The notes beneath the pieces are model-generated. The model was not told the DNA's origin, made no database searches, and saw nothing but the letters and a program-made list of their open reading frames with translations. The translations under genes were made by a program, and so were the position numbers. Shown in pieces: positions 17,478 through 25,055 of a DNA stretch of 37,982 nucleotides. The DNA is from RGIG529 sp963929765 (GTDB taxonomy: Bacteria; Bacillota; Clostridia; Oscillospirales; Oscillospiraceae): assembly GCA_963929765.1 (NCBI GenBank), contig CAWVKD010000031.1, positions 1 through 37,982 of the forward strand, given 5' to 3'. How positions within the stretch are numbered: position 1 is the first letter of the stretch; each line of letters begins with the position of its first letter.

Positions 17478-18332
17478 TTACAAAATCATTGTTCCTATAC
17501 CTTCGTCAGAAAGCATTTCAATTAAAATGGAATGCGGCTGGCGCCCATCTAAAATGTGAGTGCGAGATACACCGGACCGAACAGCCTCTACACAGCAATC
17601 CACTTTTGGAATCATGCCGCCAGAAATGATGCCATCCTTAATTAAACCTGGCACGGTAGAAACCGGGACCACGCGCAAAAGGGTGGAATCGTCTTTTGGA
17701 TTTTTCAAGAGACCTTTTACATCGGTGAGCAGAATCAATTTTTCCGCGTTCAAAGCAATAGCCAATTTGGAGGCGGCTGTATCTGCATTGATATTATATG
17801 ATGTATTAGCATCTTCTCCTAAAGCAACAGTGGAAATGACAGGAATATACCCTTTTTCCAATGCGTCAATAACTACAGTAGGATCAATGCTGGAGATACT
17901 CCCAACAAGTCCGTGCACATCGTCTAGGCGGGTTGCACAAAGCATGCCACCATCCAGACCACAAAGTCCCAGCGCTCTCCCTCCCATTCGGTTTAAAGTG
18001 GAAACGAGATCTTTATTGACTTTACCGCAAAGTACCATTTGTACAATATCCATTGTTTCTTGATCCGTATACCGAAGACCGTCGATAAATTGAGATTTTT
18101 TCCCTATGCGGTTAAGCATATCATTGATTTCCGGGCCGCCTCCATGTACCACAACAACCCGGATACCAACCAGTGAAAGTAGAACAATATCACTGATGAC
18201 AGCTTGGCGCAATGCATCACTCACCATTGCGTTCCCACCGTATTTGATGACAACCGTTTTCCCACTGTATTTTTGAATATAAGGAAGAGCTTCCGCTAAA
18301 ACGGTTGCCCGATCCACTGTAGAGTATGACAT
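17478..18332 (-). CDS. argB: Acetylglutamate kinase
   Basis: A 284-aa amino-acid kinase that phosphorylates N-acetylglutamate. Motifs include TVVIKYGGNAMV, RVVVVHGGGPEIN and the C-terminal GIISGGMIPKVDCCVEAV. About 25 residues precede the first strand and contain a predicted helix (TVLAEALPYIQKYSG), the N-terminal helix found in arginine-inhibited NAGKs; feedback inhibition is therefore likely and fits the presence of ArgJ. The start at 18332 follows an AGGAGG site; the open frame extends to 18392 but without a good site. It lies 60 nt after argJ. Confidence 0.95.
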   Translation of the reverse strand: MSYSTVDRATVLAEALPYIQKYSGKTVVIKYGGNAMVSDALRQAVISDIVLLSLVGIRVVVVHGGGPEINDMLNRIGKKSQFIDGLRYTDQETMDIVQMVLCGKVNKDLVSTLNRMGGRALGLCGLDGGMLCATRLDDVHGLVGSISSIDPTVVIDALEKGYIPVISTVALGEDANTSYNINADTAASKLAIALNAEKLILLTDVKGLLKNPKDDSTLLRVVPVSTVPGLIKDGIISGGMIPKVDCCVEAVRSGVSRTHILDGRQPHSILIEMLSDEGIGTMIL

Positions 18333-18392
18333 GACAGTTCCTCCTGTGTTTTTTCCAGCATAGTGAACGAAAGAGCTCAATAATCGATGCAT

Positions 18393-19610
18393 TTAAGTGC
18401 GATAATCACCATTGATCTTGACATAATCATATGTGAGATCACAACCCCAGGCGGTGGCAGTGTCGTCGCCCTCGTGAAGATTGATGTCAATGACAACTTC
18501 ATTTTGAGATAAAATACTTTTGGCAATTTCTTCATCGAAAGCAAGGCCTTCTCCACCATGACAAACGGTAATAGATCCAATGACAGATTGAAATTGGATA
18601 TCCACATGTTCGGGACGGAAAGGGGCTTTGGAATATCCCATCGCACAAAGAACTCGGCCCCAATTGGCATCTGCCCCAAACATTGCGGTTTTGACCAAGG
18701 GGGAAGTGATAACTGCCATAGCCATCCTTTCTGCGCTTTCTTCGCTTCTGGCGTTGCGTACAGTACAGGTGATCAGACGAGAAGCACCTTCTCCGTCCGC
18801 TGCAATGGATTTAGCAAAAAATTCGCACAGATAGAGCAGCGCGGAATAGAACACTTTATAGTTATCGTCTTTCCATTCAATTAATGGATTTTCTGCCTTA
18901 CCATTGGCAAGAACAATGCACATATCATTGGTAGAGGTATCTCCATCCACAACAACCCGATTAAATGTACGGGCGGTTACCTCAGACAGAGCTTCTTGAA
19001 GCAATTCGCTGGTGATAGAAGCATCTGTTGTGATGAAGCACAACATGGTGCCCATATTAGGATGAATCATACCGGAGCCTTTGGCAATGCCACCTAAAGT
19101 AACGGTTTTTCCGCCAATTTGGACCTGAACAGCGCACTCTTTTTCTGTAGTATCGGTTGTCATAATGGCATGAGCGGCATCATTGGATCCGTCTTTTGAT
19201 AAAACAGATGCAGCTTCTGGAATACCTTTCTCCAAAGCTTTGATATTAAGTGTTTGTCCAATTACCCCGGTGGAGGCGACTATAATATCGCTGGGAGCCA
19301 CGCCTAAAGCTGCGCCAGTTACTTCACACATGGTTTGTGCATTTTCGTGACCCATAGGGGCACAGGCGTTGGCGTTTCCGCTATTACAGACAATAGCCCG
19401 AGCGGTTCCGTTTTCCAGGTGTTCCATAGTGACATAAATAGGGGCTGCCTTTACTCGGTTTCTGGTATAGACACCAGCAGCTGTGCAATCCTGTTCAGAA
19501 ACGATCAGTGCCAAATCTTTTTTTGTGTGATTTTTATTCTTAACCCCACAATGAATGCCTGAAGCGGTAAATCCTTTTGCAGCGGTAACGCCGCCGGAAA
19601 TCTGTTTCAT
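18393..19610 (-). CDS. argJ: Glutamate N-acetyltransferase / amino-acid acetyltransferase
   Basis: A 405-aa ArgJ. It transfers the acetyl group from N-acetylornithine back to glutamate, and in bifunctional forms also uses acetyl-CoA. The self-cleavage site is visible as GSGMIHPNMGTMLCF: the nucleophilic Thr follows Gly rather than the more common Ala. N-terminal oxyanion-hole residues (STGVIG) and the C-terminal GANWGRVLCAMGYS are also present. The start codon overlaps the argC stop as ATGA, so translation is coupled. No argA or separate argE is in the window, in keeping with the cyclic pathway. Confidence 0.95.
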   Translation of the reverse strand: MKQISGGVTAAKGFTASGIHCGVKNKNHTKKDLALIVSEQDCTAAGVYTRNRVKAAPIYVTMEHLENGTARAIVCNSGNANACAPMGHENAQTMCEVTGAALGVAPSDIIVASTGVIGQTLNIKALEKGIPEAASVLSKDGSNDAAHAIMTTDTTEKECAVQVQIGGKTVTLGGIAKGSGMIHPNMGTMLCFITTDASITSELLQEALSEVTARTFNRVVVDGDTSTNDMCIVLANGKAENPLIEWKDDNYKVFYSALLYLCEFFAKSIAADGEGASRLITCTVRNARSEESAERMAMAVITSPLVKTAMFGADANWGRVLCAMGYSKAPFRPEHVDIQFQSVIGSITVCHGGEGLAFDEEIAKSILSQNEVVIDINLHEGDDTATAWGCDLTYDYVKINGDYRT

Positions 19611-20590
19611 AATAGTTCATTCATCCTTTCGTTGGATGCGTCATCGAGCAAGCCGGCAGTTTCTGAAAACCCCAACATGAGATTCATATTTTGAACGGCT
19701 GCACCGGATGCGCCTTTTCCCAGATTATCAAATAAAGCGGTCACGATGATTTGTGTTTCATTGCCGCAAACCAAAAGTTCTAAAGAGTCGGTGCCTGCCT
19801 TATCATTCGACGGGATAGTACCATCTTTCAAAAAACCCTCGCCTTGAAAGGGGGCTACATGCACCAGTGGCTGATCTGCATAGTAGGAAGCAAACATATT
19901 CCAAACCTTTTTAGCAGAAGGAGTTCCACGAAGCATATCGGAGGAAAGAAGGATGGTAGTAGCCATACCTTTGTAATAGTCCGATACGATAGGGCAAAAT
20001 ACCGGCGCCCGGTTGAGTTCTGCTATCTTAGTCATTTCAGGAAGATGTTTATGCTGCAATGTGAGAGCATAAATACGCGGGCTATCCAATGCGGTACTGC
20101 GATTTGGATCTTCATATGCAGTGATCATTTTTTTGCCGCCACCGCTATATCCTGTAAGAGAAAAACAGGTAAGTTGCGTATCAGGAGAGAGTAAGCCAGA
20201 GGCCACAAGAGGATACGCACTCGAGATAAACCCAGTTGCATGACAACCAGGATTGGCTACCCGTTTTGCTGTTCGAATGTTGTCCCTTTGTGTAGGTTTT
20301 AGCTCAGGGAAGCCATAGGTCCATCCGGGAGCAGTACGGTGTGCTGTAGAAGCATCGATGACTCGTGTGTTGGGATTATCGATAAGAGAGACAGATTCCC
20401 GTGCTGCATCGTCCGGTAGGCAAAGGAAAACCAAATCGGCCTGATTAAGAAGTCTTTTCCGTTCTTGTTTATCTTTCCGTAGGGCAGGATCGATGGTCAG
20501 GAGAGTAATATCTTGTCGGTTGCCCAGCCGTTCATGGATTTGCAGGCCAGTCGTTCCTTCTTGACCGTCAATAAAAATAGTTGGCTTCAC
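19607..20590 (-). CDS. argC: N-acetyl-gamma-glutamyl-phosphate reductase, type 2 (short form)
   Basis: A 327-aa NADPH-dependent reductase that makes N-acetylglutamate semialdehyde. It is the short type 2 form: the N-terminus is FIDGQEGTTGLQIHERL, then LVFLCLPDDAARESV, IDASTAHRTAPGWTYGF, the catalytic Cys in VANPGCHATG, GYSGGGKKMI and the C-terminal DNLGKGASGAAVQNMNLMLG. From memory these match alphaproteobacterial type 2 ArgC closely, while most Firmicutes carry the longer type 1. It starts with GTG (20588-20590), overlapping the argH stop as GTGA, and its own stop overlaps the argJ start. It is fully embedded in the operon despite its unusual type. Confidence 0.95.
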   Translation of the reverse strand: MKPTIFIDGQEGTTGLQIHERLGNRQDITLLTIDPALRKDKQERKRLLNQADLVFLCLPDDAARESVSLIDNPNTRVIDASTAHRTAPGWTYGFPELKPTQRDNIRTAKRVANPGCHATGFISSAYPLVASGLLSPDTQLTCFSLTGYSGGGKKMITAYEDPNRSTALDSPRIYALTLQHKHLPEMTKIAELNRAPVFCPIVSDYYKGMATTILLSSDMLRGTPSAKKVWNMFASYYADQPLVHVAPFQGEGFLKDGTIPSNDKAGTDSLELLVCGNETQIIVTALFDNLGKGASGAAVQNMNLMLGFSETAGLLDDASNERMNELL

Positions 20591-21987
20591 TGTTCATCGC
20601 CTTCTTTCGATAATCTCTCTTCAACAAAAGCGCGGATAGAAGCAATTTGCTTTTCTACAGCAGCTTTGGCTGGTCCTCCGTCAACATTTCTCCCGTTAAC
20701 ACAGGTTTTTAATTCTAATGCTTGATAGACATCCATATCGAATAAGTCAGAAACCGCACGGAAGTCCCGTAATGTAAGCGTTTCTAAGTTTTCACCCGAT
20801 TTGATACACATATTGACCAAACGACCCACAATCATATAGGCATCCCGGAAGGGAAGTCCTTTTTTCACCAAATAGTCGGCGCAGTCTGTGGCGTTGATAA
20901 AGCCGGAAGAAGCGGCGTTACGCATATTTTTGGGAAGGACTGTCAATGTTTTTACCATAGCGCCAAAAACAGGGAGACATTGGGAAACTGTATCAATGGC
21001 ATCAAAAATAGGTTCTTTGTCTTCTTGCATATCTTTATTGTAGGCTAACGGAAGGCCTTTCATAACTGTGAGAAGGGTAATCAAGGAACCATATACTCTC
21101 CCGGTTTTTCCACGTACCAGTTCTGCTACGTCAGGATTCTTTTTTTGCGGCATAATGGAAGAGCCGGTGGAATAGGCATCGTCCAATTCCACAAAACGAA
21201 ATTCCCAAGAACACCAGAGAATAATTTCTTCTGAAAAACGAGAGAGATGCATCATCAAGATAGAAAGAGCAGAAGTGAATTCAATGGTAAAATCCCGGTC
21301 TGAAACACCGTCTAAACTATTTTCTGTAATGCGTGCAAAACCCAGCAATTGGGCTGTTCGTTGACGGTTGATTGGATAAGTGCTGGAGGCTAATGCTCCA
21401 CTCCCCAAAGGAGACTCATCCATTCGTTCATAGCAGTCTTCTAGACGAGTGATATCACGTTTCAACATATTTGCATAAGCCATCATATAATGGGCAAAAG
21501 TTGTAGGCTGGGCTCTTTGTAAATGAGTATATCCTGGCATTACTGTGTCTAAATTTTCCTCTGCTTTTTCAAGAAGGATTTGTTCCAAATCTAAGATCAT
21601 GTCTCGGATACGAAAAATTTCTTTTTTTAAATATAAACGAAAATCGACAGCTACTTGATCATTCCGGCTTCGGGATGTATGAAGCCGTTTTCCGGTAGAA
21701 CCAATACGATCAGTCAACATGTTTTCAATATTCATGTGAATATCTTCATTTTCAAGAGAAAATTTTACTTTATTAGCTTCAATATCAGCTAAAATGGCCT
21801 GCAGGCCTTGGATAATCTTTTGTGATTCTTCAGCTGTAATGATTCCTTGCTCCCCCAGCATTGTGGCGTGAGCAATGCTACCTGCAATATCTTCTTGATA
21901 CAATCTGGCATCAAAGGAAATAGAAGAATTAAAATCATTAACTGCGGTATCCGTTTCTTTCTGGAATCTTCCTGCCCAGAGTTTCAT
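20587..21987 (-). CDS. argH: Argininosuccinate lyase
   Basis: A 466-aa enzyme of the aspartase/fumarase superfamily that splits argininosuccinate into arginine and fumarate. The N-terminus KLWAGRFQKETDTAVNDFN, the TSRSRNDQVAVDFRLY block and the superfamily signature GSSIMPQKKNPDVAE (flexible loop with catalytic Ser) are present. The length is normal. A GGAAGGAG site precedes the ATG at 21987. It follows argG by 75 nt, a gap that contains a strong GC hairpin, and its stop overlaps the argC GTG start. Confidence 0.97.
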   Translation of the reverse strand: MKLWAGRFQKETDTAVNDFNSSISFDARLYQEDIAGSIAHATMLGEQGIITAEESQKIIQGLQAILADIEANKVKFSLENEDIHMNIENMLTDRIGSTGKRLHTSRSRNDQVAVDFRLYLKKEIFRIRDMILDLEQILLEKAEENLDTVMPGYTHLQRAQPTTFAHYMMAYANMLKRDITRLEDCYERMDESPLGSGALASSTYPINRQRTAQLLGFARITENSLDGVSDRDFTIEFTSALSILMMHLSRFSEEIILWCSWEFRFVELDDAYSTGSSIMPQKKNPDVAELVRGKTGRVYGSLITLLTVMKGLPLAYNKDMQEDKEPIFDAIDTVSQCLPVFGAMVKTLTVLPKNMRNAASSGFINATDCADYLVKKGLPFRDAYMIVGRLVNMCIKSGENLETLTLRDFRAVSDLFDMDVYQALELKTCVNGRNVDGGPAKAAVEKQIASIRAFVEERLSKEGDEQ

Positions 21988-22026
21988 AACCTCTGCTCCT
22001 TCCGTTTTTACCTATAATGAGTATCA

Positions 22027-22052
22027 ATCCGCCGGAAAAAATTCCGGCGGAT
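22027..22052 (-). repeat. Intercistronic hairpin between argG and argH
   Basis: An 11-bp perfect GC-rich inverted repeat (22027-22037 with 22042-22052), 4-nt loop. On the minus strand it is not followed by a T-run, so it looks more like an RNA processing or stability element, or a weak attenuator, than a full terminator. Confidence 0.6.
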
Positions 22053-22062
22053 GATTTGGATT

Positions 22063-23268
22063 TCATTTTTTCTTCTGTAAAAGAGCCCGTACTTTATTGG
22101 GAAGACCATATAAGTTGATGAATCCTTGAGAATCCATTTGGTCATAATCACTTTCGCCAAAAGAAGCCAGCTCCTCGCTGTAAAGAGAATTGGGAGACCA
22201 GACACCAGCGGGGATCATGTTGCCTTTATATAACTTTAATTTCACTGTGCCAGTAACAGGTTCCTGTGTTTTGTCAACAAAAGCGGAAAGAGCTTCTCGC
22301 AAAGGCGTGTACCATTGACCGTTATAGACTAATTCCGCAAAGGTGATAGCAAGACGAGCTTTGGTATGGGCGGTGTCTTTGTCTAAGGTAATGGTTTCCA
22401 ATAACTCATGGGCCTTATAAAGAATGGTACCGCCTGGAGTTTCATAAACACCACGGCTCTTCATACCGACCAAGCGGTTTTCTACTAGGTCTAAAATGCC
22501 AATTCCATTTTTTCCACCCAGGTCATTCAGCGTCTCGATGATTTTGGTGCAATTCATTTTTTCGCCATTTATGGCAACGGGTGTGCCACTTTCAAAATCA
22601 ATGGTTACATAGGTGGGAGAGTCTGGGGCTTTTTCCGGCGTTACTCCCATTTCTAAAATTTCATCGTATTTGGGCTCGTTGCCTGGGTCTTCCAAGTCCA
22701 GGCCTTCGTGGCTCAAATGCCACAGATTTTTATCTTTGGAATAATTGGTTTCCCGATTGATTTTCAAAGGTACATGATGTGCCTCTGCATAGGCGATTTC
22801 ATCCTCTCTGCTTTTGAGCTCCCAGGTTCGCCATGGTGCAATGATTTGCATTTCTGGTGCAAACGTTTTGATAGCAAGTTCAAACCGAACCTGATCATTC
22901 CCTTTTCCTGTGCAGCCATGGGCAATCGCATCAGCGCCTTCTGCAATGGCAATTTCTGCAATCCGTTTTGCAATAATGGGTCGAGCAAAGGAAGTGCCAA
23001 GTAAATATCCCTCGTAATTGGCTCCGGCTTTCATCGTAGGAATGATGTATTCATTGACAAATTCATCTGTCAAATCCTCTACATACAATTTGGATGCACC
23101 GGTTTGAATGGCTTTCTCCTCCAGTCCATCCAGCTCTGTGCCCTGGCCAACGTCTCCAGATACGGCAATGACTTCGCAATTGTTATAGTGTTCTTTTAGC
23201 CAAGGAATGATGACTGATGTATCCAATCCGCCAGAATAGGCGAGAACCACTTTTTTAATCTCTTTCAT
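22063..23268 (-). CDS. argG: Argininosuccinate synthase
   Basis: A 401-aa ATP-dependent ligase joining citrulline and aspartate. The N-terminal PP-loop VVLAYSGGLDTSVIIPWLKE and the motifs GCTGKGNDQVRFE and YSKDKNLWHLSHEGLDLE are typical. The start at 23268 follows a GGAGGAGC site about 7 nt upstream. It is the first gene of the arg cluster; a promoter lies about 30 nt upstream and ARG-box-like sites further up. It is followed by argH after a hairpin-bearing gap. Confidence 0.97.
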   Translation of the reverse strand: MKEIKKVVLAYSGGLDTSVIIPWLKEHYNNCEVIAVSGDVGQGTELDGLEEKAIQTGASKLYVEDLTDEFVNEYIIPTMKAGANYEGYLLGTSFARPIIAKRIAEIAIAEGADAIAHGCTGKGNDQVRFELAIKTFAPEMQIIAPWRTWELKSREDEIAYAEAHHVPLKINRETNYSKDKNLWHLSHEGLDLEDPGNEPKYDEILEMGVTPEKAPDSPTYVTIDFESGTPVAINGEKMNCTKIIETLNDLGGKNGIGILDLVENRLVGMKSRGVYETPGGTILYKAHELLETITLDKDTAHTKARLAITFAELVYNGQWYTPLREALSAFVDKTQEPVTGTVKLKLYKGNMIPAGVWSPNSLYSEELASFGESDYDQMDSQGFINLYGLPNKVRALLQKKK

Positions 23269-23303
23269 ACGTCTAGCTCCTCCATATGATTTTCAATAGA
23301 TTC

Positions 23304-23332
23304 ATTGTATCACGAGGTGAATGATTATGCAA
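23304..23332 (-). promoter_or_regulatory. Probable promoter for the arg operon
   Basis: Minus-strand -35-like TTGCAT (23327-23332), 17-nt spacer and -10 TACAAT (23304-23309). The -10 is good and the -35 weak, as is common in regulated promoters. Confidence 0.55.
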
Positions 23333-23383
23333 GTAAAGAATTCTGCATGATCACCATGCTCCCTTGTGTATATTGCGCAAAAA

Positions 23384-23420
23384 AATGAATATATTCACGG
23401 AATATGAATAAAAAAACAAA
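23384..23420. promoter_or_regulatory. Two ARG-box-like sites (putative ArgR/AhrC operator)
   Basis: On the plus strand, TGAATATATTCA (23386-23397) is a perfect 12-bp palindrome. It is followed by TATGAATAAAAAAACAAA (23403-23420), close to the B. subtilis AhrC consensus (about 13 of 18 positions as I remember it). Their centres are 20 bp apart, about two helical turns, as for paired ARG boxes bound by the ArgR hexamer. A third partial match, TATGAATATTTAAGCA, begins at 23448. Confidence 0.5.
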
Positions 23421-23456
23421 AAAGAGTTTGTGAAGCTGCAAGGCTAATATGAATAT

Positions 23457-24176
23457 TTAAGCAAAAAATGTGGTTTGTATCCAGTTTGCTGCCGGGATAT
23501 AGAGCAGGGGAAGAAAAACAGCAGGGAGCATATTACCAACCCGAATTTTTTGATCCGAAAGCTGCAGCATATTAAACCCAATTCCCATAATAATAGCGCC
23601 GCCTACTGCGGAAAGTTCTGTGATAGATGCAGTCTGTGTAGCAAGCAGCGGTTTAATGGCAAAAGCCAATAATGTAAGGGTGCCTTGGTAAAAGAATAAA
23701 GGAATGGTAGAGAAAGCAACACCAACCCCCATAGAAGCAGCAAAAGTGATGGCGGTAACACCGTCAATGACGCCTTTAGAGATGAGTATCGTATAGTCAT
23801 GATTGAGTCCAGCCTCAATACTCCCCATAATGGACATAGATCCCACGCAGAATAGGACAGAGGCAGACACAAAGCCTTCTGTAAAACGGCTGTTATTGCC
23901 CTGGCGTATCAGCTTCCGTCGTAATACATCTCCAATACTGTCCAGCCGGTCTTCAATTCGAAGAGCTTCCCCCAAAAGGGTGCCCAAAACCATACAGATG
24001 ATAACACAAAGTAAATTTTGACTGGCAATGGCAGACTGAATCCCGATAACCATGACGCAAAGACCCAATGTCCTAGTAAGATTGAGAGAAAGACGGGAAC
24101 TCAGTCGTCCGCGCAGCAACAGACCCAATGCGCTTCCCAGTAAGATAAAAATAGCATTTACAATGGTGGCGATCAA
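23457..24176 (-). CDS. DUF554-family membrane protein
   Basis: A 239-aa polytopic membrane protein with about six or seven hydrophobic segments. The N-terminus (I)ATIVNAIFILLGSALGLLL, the segment MGVGVAFSTIPLFFYQG and GGAIIMGIGFNMLQL are characteristic of DUF554 (YdfK/YqgA type) proteins, putative transporters without a proven substrate. The start is set at TTG 24176: an AGGGGG site lies 9 nt upstream and family members begin with this first membrane helix. An ATG at 24254 would add 26 non-hydrophobic residues without a clear ribosome binding site. It follows the SDR gene by about 90 nt and may share its transcript. Confidence 0.82.
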   Translation of the reverse strand: MIATIVNAIFILLGSALGLLLRGRLSSRLSLNLTRTLGLCVMVIGIQSAIASQNLLCVIICMVLGTLLGEALRIEDRLDSIGDVLRRKLIRQGNNSRFTEGFVSASVLFCVGSMSIMGSIEAGLNHDYTILISKGVIDGVTAITFAASMGVGVAFSTIPLFFYQGTLTLLAFAIKPLLATQTASITELSAVGGAIIMGIGFNMLQLSDQKIRVGNMLPAVFLPLLYIPAANWIQTTFFA

Positions 24177-24185
24177 AATGTATTT

Positions 24186-24191
24186 CCCCCT
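24186..24191 (-). promoter_or_regulatory. Ribosome binding site that selects the TTG start of the DUF554 gene
   Basis: AGGGGG on the minus strand, 9 nt before TTG at 24176. The in-frame upstream ATG at 24254 lacks a comparable site. Confidence 0.6.
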
Positions 24192-24266
24192 GACAGAATA
24201 TGAGAATATTCGATGCTTGGAAGGCCTAACTGTAAAAATAACCTCTTTTTTCATGATATAAGGCCA

Positions 24267-25055
24267 TTAACCATATAATTTCCCAATGATATAATTGACA
24301 AAACGGACAGGGAGTATCTTTGCCAAACAGACAAAAAGTTTATATTTTTTTCCCGCCACATAAAGAGGTTTTGGAAATGGTTTTGAAAGAATACGGAGAA
24401 TACAGCGGGCAATGATAAGAGGGGACATTCCGTTTGTTTCATCTCGCTCCATGGTTTGCACAGCGCGAACAATGGAGTCTCCATAAAACTCCTGACCTAA
24501 GACATTTTTTTCCCGAGCGGCAGTAAAGCCAGTTTGAGTATCTCCTGGCATGACAGCAGAAACTGCAATATGAAAAGGACGAAGCTCATTTGCAAGGGCT
24601 AAGGTTAAGTCGTTAACAGCAGCTTTGGCACAAGAGTAGAAAGCCTGAAAGGGAATGGATAGAGGGGCAGCTACCGAACTGAGATTGACAATGTGTCCCC
24701 CACCGGTCTGGCGTAAATATGGAATTGAGCATTGAATGCAATGGAGTGTACCAAAAAAAAGAATATCAAAGAGACGTTTCACATCTGAAGGATCTGTGAA
24801 CTCAACTGCACCTGAAATGCCGAACCCTGCATTATTGACTAATACATCCAGCCGTTCTTCCTTTTGAAAGATGTATGTCATAGCAGCTTGAACAGCGCTT
24901 TTGTCACTGATATCTGCAGTGATGTGGGTTACACCAGAGCGGCTTGTCCCATGCCGGCTCAATTCGTAAACAGAAAATCCATTTTGAGAGAGCAGGTCGG
25001 CAGTGCAGCGACCAATGCCGCTGCTGCCACCTGTGATGACTGCCACTTTTTTCAT
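24267..25055 (-). CDS. Short-chain dehydrogenase/reductase, possible 3-ketosphinganine-type reductase
   Basis: A 262-aa classical SDR. The NAD(P) motif TGGSSGIG is near the N-terminus, followed by LVNNAGFGISG, the Ser-containing VNLSSVAAPLS and the catalytic YSCAKAAVNDL. The last 35 residues are basic and hydrophobic (YKLFVCLAKILPVRFVNYII), suggesting membrane association. The start at 25055 overlaps the stop of the upstream SPT-like gene as ATGA, so the two proteins are translationally coupled. In eukaryotes the reductase following SPT (KDSR) is also an SDR; that function is inferred from context only. Other options are a general fatty or lipid ketone reductase. The open frame upstream to 25148 lies within the SPT-like gene. 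Confidence 0.85.
   Translation of the reverse strand: MKKVAVITGGSSGIGRCTADLLSQNGFSVYELSRHGTSRSGVTHITADISDKSAVQAAMTYIFQKEERLDVLVNNAGFGISGAVEFTDPSDVKRLFDILFFGTLHCIQCSIPYLRQTGGGHIVNLSSVAAPLSIPFQAFYSCAKAAVNDLTLALANELRPFHIAVSAVMPGDTQTGFTAAREKNVLGQEFYGDSIVRAVQTMERDETNGMSPLIIARCILRILSKPFPKPLYVAGKKYKLFVCLAKILPVRFVNYIIGKLYG

Noticed and set aside
23341..23360. Hairpin GCATG/CATGC as a terminator for the DUF554 gene
   Set aside because: Only 5 bp and no T-run; chance-level palindrome.
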